Positions 53,401 to 61,701 of a DNA stretch of 64,000 nt are shown here, piece after piece. Every line of letters starts with the position of its first letter. Positions within the stretch are counted from its first letter, which is position 1. Under the pieces are notes generated by a model. The model ran no database searches. It had not been told where the DNA came from and worked only from the letters and a program-made list of their open reading frames with translations. The translations under genes were made by a program, and so were the position numbers. Origin of the DNA: Rhodonellum psychrophilum GCM71 = DSM 17998 (GTDB lineage Bacteria > Bacteroidota > Bacteroidia > Cytophagales > Cyclobacteriaceae); the NCBI RefSeq assembly GCF_000381545.1, contig NZ_KB906675.1:62001-126000 (forward strand), written 5' to 3'.

Positions 53401-53661
53401 TGGCATTTGCTGTAAATTGAAACGTCCGTCCTGGGAAGTCACCGTTCCTGTCTGAAATCCTGTTGATTCGTTTATGACCAAGATCGATGCCCCGATCAAG
53501 GGTTGTCCAACATCATCTAGAACCAATCCGCTAAAGGTGGAATTGGTGGCTTGTGCAAGTCCTTCATCATGGAATACAAAAATGATACATAATGCAAAAA
53601 CGATAGCCTTCCAATTGGCCATTGATTTTACTTGGTAAAGAAAGGTGAAATTCTGTTTCAT
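50453..53661 (-). pseudogene. Oar-like TonB-dependent outer-membrane receptor, frameshifted
   Basis: The start at 53659-53661 gives MKQNFTFLYQ and a signal-like FALCIIFVFHDEGLAQ. A carboxypeptidase-regulatory-like domain follows (TFSGLVLDDVGQPLIGASI), then a plug (EIVITGEGFQNQIE; NVTLDGVNARNQLTAGQIGRGP). After VTKAGT the frame is lost at an 8-bp tandem duplication (52893-52908). In the next frame it resumes NTMEGSAFVYHRNDNLASP and continues through the whole beta-barrel to a C-terminal LGLRYSF, the usual aromatic end. Without the duplication the protein would be about 1066 residues. Transport substrate is unknown. The in-frame halves argue that the break is recent, reversible or an error. Confidence 0.85.
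52893..52908. repeat. 8-bp tandem duplication (TTGGTACC x2) causing frameshift
   Basis: TTGGTACCTTGGTACC occurs within the receptor gene. Removing one 8-base unit restores AVTKAGTNTMEGSAF without any other change. This is the signature of slipped-strand replication, so loss of one unit would turn the gene back on. Confidence 0.85.
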
Positions 53662-54045
53662 AAAATAGGTTGGTTTGTAAAACAGCAGCAAAAATCACCT
53701 TCCTGAATTCCTAAAAATGTTAAATATTAACATGTGAAGGATTGTTAAAGATTTGGTAACAGGGAGTTTTATTTGGAATGATTTCATCACGGTAAACCAT
53801 CACTAAGGACCGATTCCAAAAATGAAAATTCCCAAATGAAGGAAAAACAGATCCAAGGAAACTACACTTCAAAAACATCAAAGCGGCCATGGCCGCTAAC
53901 TTGGTTCCCCATTTATTAGGATGGAAAGCGGATTTGTAACAAATATCACTTCAACAGCGCGTTTATCTTTTCAATTTTGTATCAGAATTTAGGATACAGA
54001 TAATGCTATTCTAATTTTCATTAACTTCATAGTGCCGAAAAAAAT
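53662..54045. other. Intergenic region between divergent receptor and SulP genes
   Basis: About 385 bases. It must contain divergent promoters. A palindromic AGCGGCCATGGCCGCT lies at about 53881-53896, a 16-base perfect dyad that could be an operator. No coding sequence was found. Confidence 0.5.
53881..53896. promoter_or_regulatory. 16-bp perfect palindrome upstream of SulP operon
   Basis: AGCGGCCATGGCCGCT is a self-complementary GC-rich sequence in an otherwise AT-rich spacer, about 150 bases before the SulP start. It could bind a dimeric regulator or form a hairpin for the divergent promoters. Evidence is shape only. Confidence 0.4.
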
Positions 54046-55797
54046 ATGAAAAACACAGTTCTCAATAGAATCAAAACCTTTCTACCCATTTTAGATTGGT
54101 TGCCCGGCTATAAAAAGTCCGATTTGCAGGGAGACCTTTCCGCTGGTCTTACGGTGGGCATCATGCTGATCCCACAAGGAATGGCTTATGCAATGTTGGC
54201 TGGACTAGAACCCATTCACGGGCTTTATGCAGTCACAGTTCCCTTGATTTTATATGCGATCTTTGGGACCTCCAGACAGTTGGCCGTCGGTCCAGTAGCC
54301 ATGGTCTCCTTATTGACTGCGGCAGGGATTGCTAGTCTAAATGCTTCCTCGCCCGAACAATACTTGATGTATGCCTTATCGTTGGCATTTTTGGTAGGAT
54401 TGATCCAATTTGGAATGGGCGTGCTCAGACTTGGATTCGTAGTCAACTTCCTTTCTCATCCCGTGATAAGTGGATTTACTTCGGCAGCCGCGATCATCAT
54501 TGGTCTCAGTCAGATCAAGCATCTTTTCCGCATCAACCTTCCGAGTACTGAATACGTCCAGGAAATGATTGTGGCCATCTACCAAAACATCGGTGACATC
54601 CATTGGATTACTTTTGGAATTGGTGTTCTGGGGATCATTATCATCAAGTTTGGCAAAAAAATCCACAAAAGTTTTCCGGCACCCTTGGTCGCGGTGGTTT
54701 TGGGTATTTTGTTGGTTTGGGGATTTGACCTGACTGCACAGGGCGTAAAAATCGTAGGGGATGTTCCAGGTGGATTACCTTCCTTCTCTTCCCCTTCCTT
54801 TGACTTACAAACCTTAAAAACCTTGTTGCCGATAGCGCTCACCATTTCCCTTGTCGGATTTGCCGAGAGTTTTGCGGTAGCGAAAACCATTCAGGCAAAA
54901 CATAAAAATTACAGGCTCAATTCCAATCAGGAATTGATCGCTTTAGGTATGGCCAATTTTGGTGCTGCTTTCTTCAAGGGTTACCCTGTTACCGGTGGTT
55001 TTTCCAGAACAGCTGTTAACAACGATGCTGGCGCAAAAACCACGATGTCCTCGATTTTCAGTGCTATATTGATCGTGTTGACGCTACTCTTCTTTACGGG
55101 TTTGTTTTACAATCTACCCAGTGCAATCTTGGCAGCGGTAGTATTGGTGGCCGTATCAGGTTTGATCGACTTCAAGGAACCTGTGCATTTATGGCACAAG
55201 GACAAATCGGATTTTGCCATGCTGGTCGCTACCTTTTTGATCACCTTGACTATGGGAATAGAAACCGGCATTATTTCCGGAATGGTCCTTTCCCTCGTGG
55301 TAGTGATCTATCGTGCATCCAGACCACATATGGCACAATTGGGACGCGTGCCGGGCACAAATGTTTTTAGAAACATTACCCGGTTTTCAAACCTTGAGCA
55401 AAAGGAAGATGTCTTGATGGCCAGGATAGATGGCCCTATTTATTTTGCCAACGTAGAATTTATAAGAGACAAATTGAACCTTTGGCTCCTGGAGAAAAAA
55501 GAGAAGGTCAAAATGATTGTCCTGAATATGGAAAGTGTTCCTAACATTGACAGTACAGGTGCGCACGAACTCAACGAGTGGATCATGTCTTGGAGAAAAA
55601 TAGGGACTGATGTGTGTATGACTGGAATCAAAGGCCCGGTAAGAGACGTTCTGAACAGGTGGGCCATTTTGGAATCCGTCGGTGCAGACCATGTTTTCAT
55701 CGATGACAACACAGCTGTCTCTGCATTTGAAAAAGCAATTGAGCAAGATGTCTTGGAAAAATATACACCGTATGCCACTCAAACCAATGTGAAATAA
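54046..55797 (+). CDS. SulP-family anion transporter with STAS domain (second copy)
   Basis: The 583-residue protein has the classic SulP start (LPGYKKSDLQGDLSAGLTVGIMLIPQGMAYAMLAGLEPIHGLY), SRQLAVGPVAMVSLLTAAGI, FKGYPVTGGFSRTAVNNDAGAKT, and a C-terminal STAS domain (about 445-565; VLMARIDGPIYFANVEFIRDKL and VPNIDSTGAHELNEWI). It is a more canonical, eukaryote-like SulP than the copy at 38254. A second beta-carbonic anhydrase gene overlaps its stop by one base (TAATG). Bicarbonate or sulfate uptake, probably Na+- or H+-coupled. Confidence 0.93.
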   Translation: MKNTVLNRIKTFLPILDWLPGYKKSDLQGDLSAGLTVGIMLIPQGMAYAMLAGLEPIHGLYAVTVPLILYAIFGTSRQLAVGPVAMVSLLTAAGIASLNASSPEQYLMYALSLAFLVGLIQFGMGVLRLGFVVNFLSHPVISGFTSAAAIIIGLSQIKHLFRINLPSTEYVQEMIVAIYQNIGDIHWITFGIGVLGIIIIKFGKKIHKSFPAPLVAVVLGILLVWGFDLTAQGVKIVGDVPGGLPSFSSPSFDLQTLKTLLPIALTISLVGFAESFAVAKTIQAKHKNYRLNSNQELIALGMANFGAAFFKGYPVTGGFSRTAVNNDAGAKTTMSSIFSAILIVLTLLFFTGLFYNLPSAILAAVVLVAVSGLIDFKEPVHLWHKDKSDFAMLVATFLITLTMGIETGIISGMVLSLVVVIYRASRPHMAQLGRVPGTNVFRNITRFSNLEQKEDVLMARIDGPIYFANVEFIRDKLNLWLLEKKEKVKMIVLNMESVPNIDSTGAHELNEWIMSWRKIGTDVCMTGIKGPVRDVLNRWAILESVGADHVFIDDNTAVSAFEKAIEQDVLEKYTPYATQTNVK

Positions 55798-56414
55798 TGT
55801 GCAAACTTGACGTTGATAAATATTTCGCAAACAACCGAGAATGGGTGAAAACAGTTTTGGGGGAAAATCAAGACTATTTTCAAGAAATAAAGGAAGGCCA
55901 ACAACCTAAGGCTTTGCTTCTCGGGTGTTCGGATAGCCGGGTATCGCCAACCACCGTTTTGGGTACCGAATTGGGTGAGCTCTTTATCCACAGAAACATT
56001 GCGAATGTAGTTTCGCATTCTGACCTCAATTTTCTATCCGTGATGCAATATGCAGTAGAGAGTTTGGAGGTCCGCGACATCATCGTCTATGGACATTATG
56101 GTTGCGGGGGCATCAAGGCGGCTTATGAAAACAAAAACAATGGATTGATTGACAACTGGCTAGCCAACATTAAGGACGTCATTCGGCATTACAACGCAGA
56201 GTTGAAAGCGATTGAAGATGAAGAGGATCGTTTGAAAAGATTGGTGGAGCTAAACGTCTTGGAGCAAATCGCCAACATCAAACAGACCTCTGTTTATAGG
56301 GATGCTTTGGACAAAGGTCTTCAGATACGATTGCATGCCTGGGTTTTTGATTTTTCCACTGGGATCGTCCATGACCTCAAGAAAAAATACAATATCATTC
56401 CTGCTGTTCACTAA
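55797..56414 (+). CDS. Beta-class carbonic anhydrase (second copy)
   Basis: The 205-residue protein has CSDSRVSPTTVLGTELGELFIHRNIANVV and VYGHYGCGGIKAAYE, the beta-carbonic-anhydrase zinc and catalytic motifs (Cys, Asp-Arg dyad, His, Cys). It is translationally coupled to the SulP gene. Compared with the first anhydrase, it is of the shorter Can-like subgroup (NVLEQIANIKQTSVYRDAL), so the two pairs are not recent duplicates. A clean terminator follows. Confidence 0.95.
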   Translation: MCKLDVDKYFANNREWVKTVLGENQDYFQEIKEGQQPKALLLGCSDSRVSPTTVLGTELGELFIHRNIANVVSHSDLNFLSVMQYAVESLEVRDIIVYGHYGCGGIKAAYENKNNGLIDNWLANIKDVIRHYNAELKAIEDEEDRLKRLVELNVLEQIANIKQTSVYRDALDKGLQIRLHAWVFDFSTGIVHDLKKKYNIIPAVH

Positions 56415-56416
56415 AT

Positions 56417-56448
56417 AAAAAATCCGGTCTGTCAAAACCGGATTTTTT
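56417..56448 (+). terminator. Hairpin terminator after second carbonic anhydrase
   Basis: AAAAAATCCGGT and ACCGGATTTTTT form a 12-bp stem with an 8-base loop starting 3 bases after the stop codon. The symmetric A/T ends make it potentially bidirectional, serving the convergent Crp gene as well. Confidence 0.85.
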
Positions 56449-56474
56449 ATTTTCTTATGGGTAATGATTTAACA

Positions 56475-56525
56475 CGAAATATGCATACCGTTTCAATCCT
56501 ATTGGGAAACGGAATGCAAATTTCG
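56475..56525. repeat. Hairpin derivative of the dispersed repeat
   Basis: CGAAATATGCATACCGTTTC and, after 11 bases, GAAACGGAATGCAAATTTCG are inverted copies with two mismatches in 20. Each arm equals the right terminal part of the dispersed repeat (as in GGAAACGGAATGCATATTTCGG of copy 5), facing each other. It is probably a deletion product of two ends or a miniature form. It sits between convergent genes. Confidence 0.75.
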
Positions 56526-56536
56526 GTTTTAATTAT

Positions 56537-57193
56537 TTATTGACTGATCAACTCTTCGAAATCGTCTCTAATATAGATGACATTCCTTCCCAATTCAATC
56601 CATTTTTTCTTTTCCAATTGTTTCAGAAGTCTGGAGATCACCTCTCTTGAAGTTCCCAATTCATTGGCGATCAATTGGTGGGTGGTATTCAGTTCATTGG
56701 ACTTTTGCTGTTTCATTTTGGTCACAATGTACCGCATCAACCTTTCATCCATCCGTTTGAAGGCGACGGCATCCAGTGCTACCAGCAATTCCTGAAAGCG
56801 TCTTTGGTAGGTATTGGCTACAAATTCCTTCCATTGCTTGAATTCATCTGTCCATTGTTCATGAATTTGGACGGGAATCCCCAACAAAACGGTTCTTTCC
56901 TCGGCCACAGCCCTGATTTCACTCGGTTTGGAGGCCGTACAGCAGGTGAGGGAAAGCGCACAGGTTTCACCAGCCTCAAGATGATACAAAAACAATTCTT
57001 TCCCTTCTTCATCCATCCGCATGATCTTGATGGCACCTTCTAGCACCACAGGAACCATTTTGACGAATTGACCTGGCGCCAAGATTACTTTTCCAGACTC
57101 AAAAACATGAATAGTGCCTTTTTCCAACATGGCCTTGAGAAGGTTGGGGTCAGTGATATTGGGTAATTTTTGTTTTAAATCTTCTAATTCCAT
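56537..57193 (-). CDS. Crp/Fnr-family regulator with Cys cluster
   Basis: The 218-residue protein has the sensor barrel (VFESGKVILAPGQFVKMVPVVLEGAIKIMRMDEEGKELFLYHLEAGETCALSLTCC), central dimer helix and a HTH (LIANELGTSREVISRLLKQLEKKKWIELG). The closely spaced cysteines in GETCALSLTCC are common in a Crp subgroup linked to oxidative or sulfur stress and could sense redox. It is convergent with the second SulP/carbonic-anhydrase pair and divergent from nothing close, so its target is not evident from position. Confidence 0.9.
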   Translation of the reverse strand: MELEDLKQKLPNITDPNLLKAMLEKGTIHVFESGKVILAPGQFVKMVPVVLEGAIKIMRMDEEGKELFLYHLEAGETCALSLTCCTASKPSEIRAVAEERTVLLGIPVQIHEQWTDEFKQWKEFVANTYQRRFQELLVALDAVAFKRMDERLMRYIVTKMKQQKSNELNTTHQLIANELGTSREVISRLLKQLEKKKWIELGRNVIYIRDDFEELISQ

Positions 57194-57307
57194 ATTGATA
57201 ATTTATCTAAAAATAAGTCCGACCAAGAACTCAATTTAGTGATAATAGTCACACAAAAAAAATGGAAACAGTTCTTCCCTCCCCCATTAAAAACATCCCA
57301 TTGGCAA

Positions 57308-58075
57308 TCAGGCTCTTGAACGCCTATCAACCATGTAGGTGGCGCCAGATATGGATTTGCTATCGTCAGAACCCAAAAAAGTGACTAATCTTGCAATATC
57401 TTCGTTTGTGGCATAGTACTCCAAGGGAATCCGCTGTTGATACCCTTTTTTAACTTCACCGCAGGTATTAGGGGAAAAAACAGAATCGAAAGGCTTGATG
57501 AGTTTATTCCCAAGGGGCTTTGGAAAGATCGAGTTGATACGGATTACATTGGGTTTACCTTCCAATGCCTTTACCCGAATTGACCCCAAATTGGAATGTT
57601 TTTTAGTGGTATTGGCCATTAACTCTGTGGTTTCCTTCAATCCCTCGATCGAAGAATTGATAATCACAGATCCTCCCCCGTATTTTTGCATGTAAGGAAA
57701 TGCATACTTCAGTCCCAACCAAACTCCCTTGACATGCACCCCCAGCACATTGTCAAAAACCTCCTCTTGGTATTTGGACAGCGATTTGACCGCTTCCTCC
57801 TTACCGGCATCCAAAAACAAAATGTCAATTCTTCCAAACTTATCTATGGCTTTGTCAATGTAAGCTTTTGAAGAACCTGCGCAGCTAACATCTGCCACGA
57901 AATAAAAAACCCTTTTGCCATTCAATTTCTCTATTGCAGATTTCAATTTCTCCTCCTCAATATCCACCAAAAGAATCCCGGAAATCCCCTCATCCAGAAA
58001 TTTCCTAGCTGTAGCCAAACCAATCTCACCAGCCCCACCAGTTATAACAGCTATTTTATCTTTTAAAGTCATCAA
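57308..58075 (-). CDS. SDR-family oxidoreductase lacking the catalytic tyrosine
   Basis: The 255-residue protein has the nucleotide motif VITGGAGEIGLATARKF, FLDAGKEEA (in place of NNAG), and IINSSIEGLKETTELM containing the catalytic Ser. The expected YxxSK/YxxxK region instead reads LMANTTKKHSNLG, with Ala or Asn where Tyr should be. The protein may bind NAD(P) but not perform normal dehydrogenation, unless another residue substitutes. It ends WMVDRRSRA-like (TYMVDRRSRA). The Usp gene lies upstream and divergent. Substrate unknown. Confidence 0.8.
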   Translation of the reverse strand: MMTLKDKIAVITGGAGEIGLATARKFLDEGISGILLVDIEEEKLKSAIEKLNGKRVFYFVADVSCAGSSKAYIDKAIDKFGRIDILFLDAGKEEAVKSLSKYQEEVFDNVLGVHVKGVWLGLKYAFPYMQKYGGGSVIINSSIEGLKETTELMANTTKKHSNLGSIRVKALEGKPNVIRINSIFPKPLGNKLIKPFDSVFSPNTCGEVKKGYQQRIPLEYYATNEDIARLVTFLGSDDSKSISGATYMVDRRSRA

Positions 58076-58218
58076 TAGTTAGTTTAATTGCCCTTAAATT
58101 TATAAAAAATATTATTATATTCAAATAATTAATATCACATTTTGAAATGACTTTCATCATGAAATTCAAAATTTATTTTTAGGAAATTTACCAACACAAA
58201 AACCAAAAGAACCATAAC

Positions 58219-59046
58219 ATGAAAAGGATAATAGTTCCAATCGATTTTTCCTCATATTCTGAGTATGCACTTTTGAGCGCCTTGAAAATTGCATCAAAGG
58301 GAAACAGCAGCATCACCTGCGTGAATGTAATTGTTTCCAGCCTGGACTGGAAGAGTCTTCCAGATAAAGAGAAAAGGAAAAATGAAGACATTCTGGATTT
58401 AGAGGCAGAAGCCAAGGACAAGCTCAAGGCATTTATCTTGGAGCACAAGTCACCTGGCGTTCCAATAGAAGCAGTGGTCGAGGTCGGAATTCCTCACGAA
58501 ATCATTGTGGACATTGCAGACAAACAAGCCGCGGACCTTATTGTCATCGGTGCGTATGGAAAGGGTTTTCAGGAAGGAAAATTCATCGGCTCCAACCTCC
58601 AGAAAGTCCTTCGATTTGCAAACTGTCCAGTCTTGGCGGTGAAGAAAACCATGTCAGGGAATGATCTGCGAAAAATGGTTTTTGCCTCTCATTTTAATGA
58701 GGAATCCAAACCTGCGTTTACCCGGATGCTGCCCCTCATCAAGCAGCTGCGTTGCACCGTTCACTTTGTCTACATCAACATCCCAGAAAAATTTTCCAAC
58801 TCGCCTGATGCGTCGCTAAAGATGCAAAAATATGCCCTGGGATTGGAAGACATCGTGATCCACAAACACATCTTCAACCATACAGAGGCCGAAAAAGGAA
58901 TTGTGGAATTCGCTGACACAAACAAAATGGGTTTTATTGGAATTGCCACCAACAATCGGAAATTAGCCTCTGGATACCTGATAGGAGTCACCGAAACCGT
59001 TCTTTACAAATCTGAAATCCCGGTTTTGAGTGTTAAATTCAACTAA
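58219..59046 (+). CDS. Tandem universal stress protein (UspA family)
   Basis: The 275-residue protein has two Usp-like halves. The first starts KRIIVPIDFSSYSEYALLSALKIA and contains the ATP-loop-like IGAYGKGFQEGKFIGSNLQKVLRFANCPVLAV. The second begins near residue 152 (RKMVFASHFNEESKPAF) and ends FIGIATNNRKLASGYLIGVTETVLYKSEIPVLSV, also with a glycine-rich loop. It is divergent from the SDR gene. Distinct from the antiporter-linked Usp at 21905. Confidence 0.9.
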   Translation: MKRIIVPIDFSSYSEYALLSALKIASKGNSSITCVNVIVSSLDWKSLPDKEKRKNEDILDLEAEAKDKLKAFILEHKSPGVPIEAVVEVGIPHEIIVDIADKQAADLIVIGAYGKGFQEGKFIGSNLQKVLRFANCPVLAVKKTMSGNDLRKMVFASHFNEESKPAFTRMLPLIKQLRCTVHFVYINIPEKFSNSPDASLKMQKYALGLEDIVIHKHIFNHTEAEKGIVEFADTNKMGFIGIATNNRKLASGYLIGVTETVLYKSEIPVLSVKFN

Positions 59047-59164
59047 ACCGACTTGTCTTTGCCATTGGAGCAGTGCATTTGGTCAGGCTGTAAGCCAAAC
59101 GAAAAATTAACCTTCAAACTTTTCGCTGAATTGATTTTGCGAAAAGACCTGTTATATAAAGATT

Positions 59165-59209
59165 CACCTCTATTCGGCCACTAGGAAGAATGGAGGTGTT
59201 CATTTTTTT
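59165..59209 (+). terminator. Hairpin terminator after Usp gene
   Basis: CACCTC (59165-59170) pairs with GAGGTG (59193-59198), with partial pairing of the TATTC/GAAT region inside, followed by seven T at 59203-59209. It lies about 120 bases after the stop codon. Confidence 0.6.
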
Positions 59210-59298
59210 GGAAGTGCATTGATTTTTCGACCAATCATCCATAAGCGATTAATCCTTCCGATGATCAAGAATCCATTCCCTGAAACAATTCTCTTTCC

Positions 59299-60993
59299 TT
59301 ATTTAATTGATGGGGATGAAACAGTTTCTTTGGGTTGCTCTTCAATTTTCGAATCGATCACTTCTTTTTTCAAATGTTTCCAATGGATGACGGCACTCCC
59401 CAGATTGTCTAAACTCGAGATGATTTGTTTGATGACGTTGGTTAGGCTAGAAATGGGGATCTCAGGTTTCTTTTTCCCTACATGAATAAATAGGTTAGAG
59501 ATCAAAGCCTGGTATTTCTTGTCATTTTCACCAATCCAATTCGGAATGACAGACAAGTCCGGAACGGTTTTGATATATTTTTTTAGTTTTACCAAAAAGT
59601 CAAAACTATAGGTCTTTAGTTCGACATAAAGGTCTTTCACCAACCTGTCTTCCGCATCCTCCATTTCTCGGATATTGTGCATCACATCCTTGATATCTTT
59701 GGCTGAATACACCAAGGTACGCAGGCAAAGCATCAAAGAGGTCATTTTCTTGGCATCCTCTTGGGATAAGTTTTCTTCCTGAATCCCCAAATGATAAGCA
59801 GTCAATTCATCTTCCAGACTTTTGATGCCTTGGTATTGGGAAAGCAAATCATAGGGCTGTTGGATAATCTTCCTCCAAATGGTCATATTTGACCCGTTTT
59901 TTTCGGAACCATCCCAAACTTTGACAATAAAATCCATGGTTTTTTCAAGACCCAATGCAATGTCCTTTTCCATGGCTGCAATGGCCGCCTCTGGCACTTT
60001 GATACTTACATTCTTGATATAAGTGGAATAACCTTGCGGTTCTGATTCCTTAAACCTTTGTTTCAGCCAAGACTCGAATTTATTGATGAAAGGATAAAAA
60101 ATCAAGATGCCAAAGAGATTGATAAAAGTGTTGAGCAGCACGATTTCAATCAATGGATCCTCGATGGAAAAAACGGTCAAGGTAAAATCAATCAGTTGGG
60201 GAATAAATAAGAAAATGATTCCTCCTGTAACGATATTGAAAATAAAATGCGCCAAAGCCAGCCTTTTTTTGTCGGCGGCACCGTTCAATGACCCTATCAT
60301 CACCGTAATCGTTGTACCTATATTTGCCCCCAGCATCAGGGCCACTCCCTCGGGCAGTCCGATGATCCCCGCGCTGACACCACTCAGGATAATAACCACC
60401 ATAGCCGAACTGGATTGGATCAATGCCGTCACGACGATACCGATCACAAAATAAATCCACAATCCATAGGTGGCGAATTCACTGAGGTCTATCTGGTCGG
60501 CCACATCTTCAATGGCTGTTTTCATAAAATCCAAGCCTAGAAAAAGAAGCCCAAAACCCACGGCAAAGGCTCCGATATTCTTGAGCATTGGGCGATCTGA
60601 AAAAAACAGATAGACCAAACTACCCAATCCCAAAAAAGGCATGGAAAAAGCGGCAATACTAAGTTTAAAGCCTAAAGTAGCGACTACCCAAGCAGTGAGA
60701 GTCGTCCCAAGGTTTGCGCCAAAAATCACCCCGATTGCATTTCGGAGATTCAACACACCCGCACCCAAAAATGCCAGTACCATCAAGGTCACCAAGGAAC
60801 TGCTTTGGAGTACGGCTGTGATCAGCGTTCCGACCAAAATCCCTTTCAAGGGAGTTTCAGTCCATTTCTGAAGGATATTCCGAAATGATCTGCCTGCAAG
60901 TTCCTTCAGGGAAGATTCAAGTTGATTCATCCCCCAGAGAAATACCCCAATTCCAGCTAAAAACTTCCAAAAATCAAATATCTCCTCTTGCAT
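59299..60993 (-). CDS. Na+/phosphate cotransporter with PhoU-like domain
   Basis: The 564-residue protein has two Na/Pi-cotransporter repeats with the QSSS motifs VLQSSSLVTLMVLAF and ALIQSSSAMVVIILSG, plus GAGVLNLRNAIGVIFGANLGTTLTAW and LMLGANIGTTITVMIGSLNG, and about 8-10 membrane helices. The C-terminal 200 residues are a PhoU-like helical domain (MEKDIALGLEKTMDFIV; LRTLVYSAKDIKDVMHNIRE). It imports phosphate or controls its flux using sodium. Monocistronic. Confidence 0.93.
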   Translation of the reverse strand: MQEEIFDFWKFLAGIGVFLWGMNQLESSLKELAGRSFRNILQKWTETPLKGILVGTLITAVLQSSSLVTLMVLAFLGAGVLNLRNAIGVIFGANLGTTLTAWVVATLGFKLSIAAFSMPFLGLGSLVYLFFSDRPMLKNIGAFAVGFGLLFLGLDFMKTAIEDVADQIDLSEFATYGLWIYFVIGIVVTALIQSSSAMVVIILSGVSAGIIGLPEGVALMLGANIGTTITVMIGSLNGAADKKRLALAHFIFNIVTGGIIFLFIPQLIDFTLTVFSIEDPLIEIVLLNTFINLFGILIFYPFINKFESWLKQRFKESEPQGYSTYIKNVSIKVPEAAIAAMEKDIALGLEKTMDFIVKVWDGSEKNGSNMTIWRKIIQQPYDLLSQYQGIKSLEDELTAYHLGIQEENLSQEDAKKMTSLMLCLRTLVYSAKDIKDVMHNIREMEDAEDRLVKDLYVELKTYSFDFLVKLKKYIKTVPDLSVIPNWIGENDKKYQALISNLFIHVGKKKPEIPISSLTNVIKQIISSLDNLGSAVIHWKHLKKEVIDSKIEEQPKETVSSPSIK

Positions 60994-61058
60994 GTCTGTT
61001 GGTTACAGTACCAAACAAATATAAAAATATAGGTGGATAATATTGAAAAACCAGCGTT

Positions 61059-61622
61059 TCATTGAGTGGTTTGGGCCTTAATTTTTTTTATTTTTCTTGG
61101 ATTATGCCATAAATAAAAACCACTGATGCACAAAAAAATCAAAACAAGTGAGGTGAGCGTGCTGTAGATCAATTTTGCTCTTTCACTGTTTGGGTCAATC
61201 AAAAAATCAATGATACTTCCGTCATGGATTTTTTCGATCAGGTCCGAATTTCTTTGCTTGACGGAAAGTATCTCTCCGGTAAACCCATCGATCTGGAGTT
61301 CTGTAAAATGGCCTTTGAAAACCACTTTCGCAATCCCTTTGCCCGGCCTTACATCTAACCTATCGATTTCGGCTGTCTTGCCTAAACTGTCCCGCATGTA
61401 CTCCTGTCCGATGATGATCATGGAATCCAAACTGATCCAGTGTGTCCGCACTTCTACCCTCGTTCCCTGGGTCTTTGGGACCAATTCCAACTGCTTCTTC
61501 CAAGCCAATAAGATGGCGGTTGTCCCTATCACCAAAAGAAAAATCACAAATGGGATACTGATCCATTTGTGAATATTTCTGTAAATCCTTGTTTTGAAAG
61601 CTAATTTTGAGGTTTTGTTCAT
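61059..61622 (-). CDS. PepSY-associated (PiuB-like) membrane protein
   Basis: From the ATG at 61620-61622 the 187-residue protein has a first membrane helix with the IHKWISIPFVIFLLVIGTTAILLAWKK phrase common in PepSY_TM proteins, a periplasmic PepSY-like domain (about residues 60-135; IDRLDVRPGKGIAKVVFKGHFTELQIDGFTGEIL) and a C-terminal helix (STLTSLVLIFLCISGFYLW). Proteins of this type are linked to iron-siderophore reduction. A longer frame to 61685 adds a non-signal-like leader and is not chosen. Confidence 0.8.
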   Translation of the reverse strand: MNKTSKLAFKTRIYRNIHKWISIPFVIFLLVIGTTAILLAWKKQLELVPKTQGTRVEVRTHWISLDSMIIIGQEYMRDSLGKTAEIDRLDVRPGKGIAKVVFKGHFTELQIDGFTGEILSVKQRNSDLIEKIHDGSIIDFLIDPNSERAKLIYSTLTSLVLIFLCISGFYLWHNPRKIKKIKAQTTQ

Positions 61623-61701
61623 TCCAACATTTTCAATTCGAAATGTATCCCAAATAAACACATGGTAAAAATTCATTCCTACCAACGGCAGTATTCTAAG
61701 A

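Noticed and set aside
12856-56525. Repeat copies as a CRISPR array
   Set aside because: Units are about 170 bp, single, dispersed and inverted, with no regular spacers and no cas genes in the window.
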